Of a DNA stretch of 9,203 bases, positions 5,849-9,203 are shown one piece after another. The stretch comes from Methylococcaceae bacterium NSP1-2. GTDB lineage: Bacteria; Pseudomonadota; Gammaproteobacteria; Methylococcales; Methylomonadaceae. Position numbers and translations under genes: made by a program. The stretch is taken from NCBI GenBank assembly GCA_002256685.1, contig NQJH01000112.1, forward strand, positions 1 to 9,203. Direction: 5' to 3'. How positions within the stretch are numbered: position 1 is the first letter of the stretch; the number at the start of each line of letters is the position of its first letter. The notes below the pieces were generated by a model that saw only the letters and a list, made by a program, of their open reading frames with translations, was not told the DNA's origin and searched no databases.

Positions 5849-8800
5849 TTAAATAACCCATACTGAATTAGTCGTTAAGCCTGTATTATTCATACTACTA
5901 GCCACCACGCCCACTAATTCCACCAGCGTATCAGTAACCCCGCCATCTTGGAAAACATAAGTATTATTGGTATCGGCAATAAAAGCCACGGTATTACCTC
6001 CCGTGATATTAGCTTGCAAATAGGTTAATACATTAGCTAGATTAGTAGCCGCACTGATAGTAATCGGTGCGGTGTAGTCATTGGCATCGTCAAAGCTAAT
6101 AATACCTTTGCTAATACTATGACTACGGACAATGCCTGAATCAACACCATTGACCGCCACTGCATTAGCGGCAATAAAAATACTGTCTAAATCCAACCTA
6201 TCAACACCTGCTTGGTTACCATTTCCAGTACCCAATTTAAAGCTCTGCGCCACATCATAGCTATTTACTAAGCTGTCACCGGTCGCAATAGTCAGCGTAT
6301 CGATTGCAGGAGTCGTTTCGGTGAGATTGTAAGTATCTTTACCAAGACCGCCGATAAGAATATCTGATCCGCCTTGACCATCGAGAATATTGTCGCCCGT
6401 GTTGCCGTTAAGAATATTATTGTCGGCACTACCCGTGGCATTAATCGCCGCCGTACCTGTGAGAATCAATTGCTCAACACTGGTACTTAAGGTATAGGAA
6501 GAAGCCCTTGAATAAACAACATCCCACCCTTCAGCAGAATTTTCTATGATGCTATCGCTGGCATTGTCAACGCTATAGGTATCGTCTCCTAAGCCGCCTA
6601 TCATGGTATCTACACCCGCTCCACCACTGAGAACATTATTGCCACTATTACCAGTCAACTGATTATTCAGCGCGTTACCGCCGCCATTAATTGCTGCACT
6701 GCCTGTGAGAATCAGATTTTCAACGTTGGCGGCTAAGGTGTAGGAAGCTATCGAATAGACAGTATCCGACCCTTCGCCCGCATTCTCCACAACCACATCA
6801 TTGGTGTCGTCAACCATGTAACTATCATCACCTGCACCGCCCAACATGGTATCCGCACCCGCCAAACCATCCAGAATGTTATTCGCACTGTTACCCGCCA
6901 ACTGATTGTTTAGTGCGTTACCCGTGCCATTAATCGCTGCACTGCCTGTGAGAATTAGATTCTCAACGTTAGCGGCTAAGGTGTAGGAGGACGCTCTTGA
7001 AGAAACGGTATCTGACCCTTCGCCCGCATTTTCTATGACTACATCGCTGCTATCACTCACGGCATAGCTGTCATTGCCTAAACCGCCTGTCATAGTATCC
7101 ACACCCGACCCGCCAATAAGAACATTATTCGCACTGTTACCTGTCAACTGATTATTCAGTGCGTTACCCGTGCCATTAATCGCTACGCTACCGGTGAGAA
7201 TCAGATTCTCAACATTGGCACTTAAGGTATAAGAGGAAACTACCGAATAGACCGTATCCAATCCTTCGCTTGCATTCTCAACAACCACATCGCCGGTATT
7301 GTCAACCCTATAGCTATCATCACCTGCACCGCCCAACATGGTATCCGCACCAGCCAGACCATCGATAATGTGATTACCAACACCTCCAGTAAGTACATCA
7401 TTACTCGCCGTGCCGATGATGTGGTTATTGCTAGCTGCTACATTAAAGCTCAGCGTATTAGCCAAAACAGCCAAATCCACGCCGCCATTAGCAGTACCGC
7501 CATTGTCTTGTACTTGAAAATTAAAACTAGCGTAGTTACCGCCGTTGCTATCAGCTACGGGGTTGAAAGTGAGTTTACCGTTATTAATATCAGCAATACT
7601 GATACTAACATTGCCAGTCACTACAACACCGTTTAGCTTCAAACTACCCGCCAGCGGCAAACTACTAATTTTTACTGCTAACAAACTATTACCATCCACA
7701 TCACTAAAACCGAAGTCAGTAGCGGTAAAGGTGTAAACGTTATTTTCGTTGAAAGTGATAGTTTTATTCGTACCACTGGGTGCGTCATTAACCTCTACTA
7801 AATTCACACTTTGTATAGCGACAACATTCCCCCCATTACCATCTGTCAAGATGTAACTTAAATTAAGCACGCCGTTGTAATTTGCGGTTGGGGTAATCGT
7901 AAATGTACCATTGTTGTTATTAAGCACCGTGCCTTGATTTGCAGTTAAATCAGTTATCGACAAACTATCACCATCAGAATCACTGAAACCTGCCAACAAA
8001 TCAGTCACACTGACGATATAAGCGGTATCTTCTACCCCCGCTATTAATACCGCATTGGCAGACCCTGTGGGATTATGATTAACAGGCAGTGGAGGCGTTA
8101 CTGTACCCGCTACAACAAGCATAAAATCATCACTCACGCTTGCACTGGCAATATCTGTAGTAGTCAGTTTAATATTCAAATTACCGATATTGGCAGACGA
8201 AGGTGTACCGCTAAAAGTGCGCGTGGCAGCATTAAAACTTAACCATGCAGGCAACACAGAACCATCAATTTGGCTTGCCTGATAGCTCAGCGTATCGCCA
8301 ACATCAACATCAGTGAAACTATCAGCGGGGATGGTATAAATAAAAGCAGTGCTTTCATTTGTAGTTTGATCGTTTAAAGCATGAGCAATTACAGGCGCGT
8401 CATTGACCAGAGTTACATTCAGCGTCACCTGAATTGTGCTAACCGACTCCAAGCCGCCGTTATCTTTCGCCACGGCGGTAAAGGCATTCAGTGTGCCATT
8501 GGCATTGAGTGCAGGTGTCCAATACGCTTGATGACTGGCATCAACGGTGTTATTGGACGCACTCCACGCGGTGGCGGTTAGCGCGTCACTGCCGATTCTT
8601 AATGTGCCACTATTGACCGCTTTAATGACGAAAGCCGTTACCGTGCCATCCATATCCGCTTCATTGCCTTGGCTTTGTAAATCAGCAAATGACACCGTAA
8701 TTTGGCTGTCTTCGCTACCAGTGGCAACGACTGAACTGAAAGTAGTTAAAGTGGGGGCAATATTCGAGGGTGTATCAGTAATGGTTAAGATATGATTGGA

Positions 8801-9203
8801 ATTATTCAGCAATACTGACACTGTATCAATGTTACTACTGCCATTGGCTACGACTAGATCAGTTTTACCATCGTTATTAAAATCACCCACATTAACAACA
8901 GACATAGAAGTTACGCCTGTTGCATAATCAATCTTAGTGTCAAAGCCTGTATTGGCTGTATTTCGCAACAACACCAAAACCGTGTTGCCGTTGGGTACAG
9001 CTACTAAATCGAGTTTGCCATCATTATTGAAATCAGCCACGCTGACAGCCCAAAGGGATGAGCCTGTTGCATAATCGACTTTAGCATCAAAGCCAGTATT
9101 AGCCGTATTACGCATCAGCACTGAAACAGTGTTACTACTATAATTGGCTATGGCTAAATCAAGTTTCCCATCATTATTGAAATCACCCGTACTAACAGAA
9201 AAA
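5849..9203 (-). CDS. Large RTX-type secreted protein with FG-GAP, cadherin-like and RTX repeats (5' end outside the window)
   Basis: This is the C-terminal part of a long extracellular protein; 1117 codons are visible, counted from 9202. The frame is open to the window edge and the first visible residues are already in a repeat, so the true start lies beyond 9203. Residues 1-137 are FG-GAP/VCBS-type repeats with calcium-loop DFNNDGKLD motifs 50 residues apart. About 147-587 holds four cadherin-like or dystroglycan-type beta domains (LPAWLSFNAATRTFSGTP in the second; SDSDGDSLSI and NYNGVLNLSYILTDGNG in the third). Residues 597-960 are RTX repeats (GGAGDDSY, GGLGDDTY) with four 81-82 residue units. 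Residues 961-1117 are a tail like those of type I secretion substrates, with YVFQDGGVTDTLVELVGV. No cysteine is present. By family knowledge it would pass through a TolC-type exporter and fold on binding calcium outside; adhesion is an inference. No exporter genes are in view. Confidence 0.88.
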   Translation of the reverse strand, partial: FSVSTGDFNNDGKLDLAIANYSSNTVSVLMRNTANTGFDAKVDYATGSSLWAVSVADFNNDGKLDLVAVPNGNTVLVLLRNTANTGFDTKIDYATGVTSMSVVNVGDFNNDGKTDLVVANGSSNIDTVSVLLNNSNHILTITDTPSNIAPTLTTFSSVVATGSEDSQITVSFADLQSQGNEADMDGTVTAFVIKAVNSGTLRIGSDALTATAWSASNNTVDASHQAYWTPALNANGTLNAFTAVAKDNGGLESVSTIQVTLNVTLVNDAPVIAHALNDQTTNESTAFIYTIPADSFTDVDVGDTLSYQASQIDGSVLPAWLSFNAATRTFSGTPSSANIGNLNIKLTTTDIASASVSDDFMLVVAGTVTPPLPVNHNPTGSANAVLIAGVEDTAYIVSVTDLLAGFSDSDGDSLSITDLTANQGTVLNNNNGTFTITPTANYNGVLNLSYILTDGNGGNVVAIQSVNLVEVNDAPSGTNKTITFNENNVYTFTATDFGFSDVDGNSLLAVKISSLPLAGSLKLNGVVVTGNVSISIADINNGKLTFNPVADSNGGNYASFNFQVQDNGGTANGGVDLAVLANTLSFNVAASNNHIIGTASNDVLTGGVGNHIIDGLAGADTMLGGAGDDSYRVDNTGDVVVENASEGLDTVYSVVSSYTLSANVENLILTGSVAINGTGNALNNQLTGNSANNVLIGGSGVDTMTGGLGNDSYAVSDSSDVVIENAGEGSDTVSSRASSYTLAANVENLILTGSAAINGTGNALNNQLAGNSANNILDGLAGADTMLGGAGDDSYMVDDTNDVVVENAGEGSDTVYSIASYTLAANVENLILTGSAAINGGGNALNNQLTGNSGNNVLSGGAGVDTMIGGLGDDTYSVDNASDSIIENSAEGWDVVYSRASSYTLSTSVEQLILTGTAAINATGSADNNILNGNTGDNILDGQGGSDILIGGLGKDTYNLTETTPAIDTLTIATGDSLVNSYDVAQSFKLGTGNGNQAGVDRLDLDSIFIAANAVAVNGVDSGIVRSHSISKGIISFDDANDYTAPITISAATNLANVLTYLQANITGGNTVAFIADTNNTYVFQDGGVTDTLVELVGVVASSMNNTGLTTNSVWVI
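5852..6322 (-). other. C-terminal type I secretion-like tail of the RTX protein
   Basis: After the last RTX head the protein changes to a non-repeated segment of about 157 residues. It includes TLTIATGDSLVNSYD, a GVDRLDLDS strand, LANVLTYLQANITGGNTVAFIADTNNTYVF in pieces, and the end NSVWVI. The order of an Asn/Thr-rich YVFQDGG turn, DTLVELVGV and a short hydrophobic end resembles the tails that direct RTX proteins to type I exporters, possibly the group called bluetail. That last name is from memory and uncertain. Confidence 0.5.
6389..7369 (-). repeat. Four tandem 81-82 codon RTX repeats
   Basis: Units lie at 7124-7369, 6878-7123, 6635-6877 and 6389-6634 (246, 246, 243 and 246 bases). Each has an RTX head (GGxGxDxx), a segment ending ENAGEGSDTV, then YTLAANVENLILTGSAAING and NALNNQLTGNSANN. 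The third unit lacks one codon (IASYTLA against RASSYTLA). Units 1 and 3 share the head DGLAGADTMLGGAGDDSY, while units 2 and 4 share GVDTMxGGLG. A fifth head, DGQGGSDILIGGLGKDTY, follows without the rest of the unit. Confidence 0.9.
8792..9203 (-). repeat. FG-GAP/VCBS-type repeats with a 150-bp period
   Basis: The motif DFNNDG(K)xDL occurs at visible residues 7, 57 and 107, exactly 50 codons apart. Two units also share LLRNTANTGFD.K.DYATG almost word for word, and their DNA is closely similar. The DxNxDGxxD spacing is the calcium-binding loop of integrin-like beta-propeller repeats. The array is cut by the window edge, so more units are expected beyond it. Confidence 0.85.

Noticed and set aside
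7370..8795. Plus-strand open frames opposite the RTX gene (for example 7370-7636, 8547-8795)
   Set aside because: They are antisense to a clearly coding repeat protein and arise from its biased codon use; their translations show no domain or family motif.

Overview
The window reads as a chromosomal segment of a moderately AT-rich gammaproteobacterium. The main evidence is gene order. In E. coli, envC and gpmI are transcribed away from a yibN-grxC-secB-gpsA run, and the same divergent layout is seen here. The protein sequences, and the large RTX protein beside them, would suit a methanotroph-like lineage (Methylococcales or relatives). That narrower placement is an inference from memory and is not proven here.

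Layout. Positions 53-2794 (minus strand) hold gpmI followed, 3 bases after its stop, by an envC-like murein hydrolase activator. Positions 2795-3258 are a 464-base divergent gap filled with repeats: a perfect 38-bp tandem duplication and two degenerate palindromic (REP-like) elements. Positions 3259-5598 (plus strand) hold a small ArsR-family regulator, a membrane-anchored rhodanese, secB and gpsA, closely spaced and probably co-transcribed. Positions 5599-5848 are a convergent gap with a striking nested inverted repeat. Positions 5849-9203 (minus strand) hold the 3' part of a very large, cysteine-free RTX-type secreted protein. Its start lies beyond the right edge.

Functions. GpmI is a glycolytic enzyme. 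EnvC acts in the periplasm to switch on septal amidases. SecB carries unfolded exported proteins to SecA. GpsA makes glycerol-3-phosphate for phospholipids. The rhodanese handles sulfane sulfur at the inner membrane. The ArsR-family protein has two cysteines placed like those of the persulfide-sensing YgaV/BigR/SqrR group and sits directly before the rhodanese, so the pair could be a sulfide/persulfide-responsive module inserted into the old housekeeping block. The usual grxC between rhodanese and secB is absent. The RTX protein combines FG-GAP/VCBS-type calcium repeats, cadherin-like domains, four 82-residue RTX repeats in an A-B-A-B pattern, and a C-terminal type I secretion-like tail. It is probably a surface or released adhesin-like protein.

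I found no tRNA, rRNA, CRISPR array, transposase or phage gene. The most noteworthy signals are the ArsR-rhodanese insertion with loss of grxC, the repeat-packed gap beside it, the nested inverted repeat after gpsA, and the higher-order repeat structure of the RTX gene.
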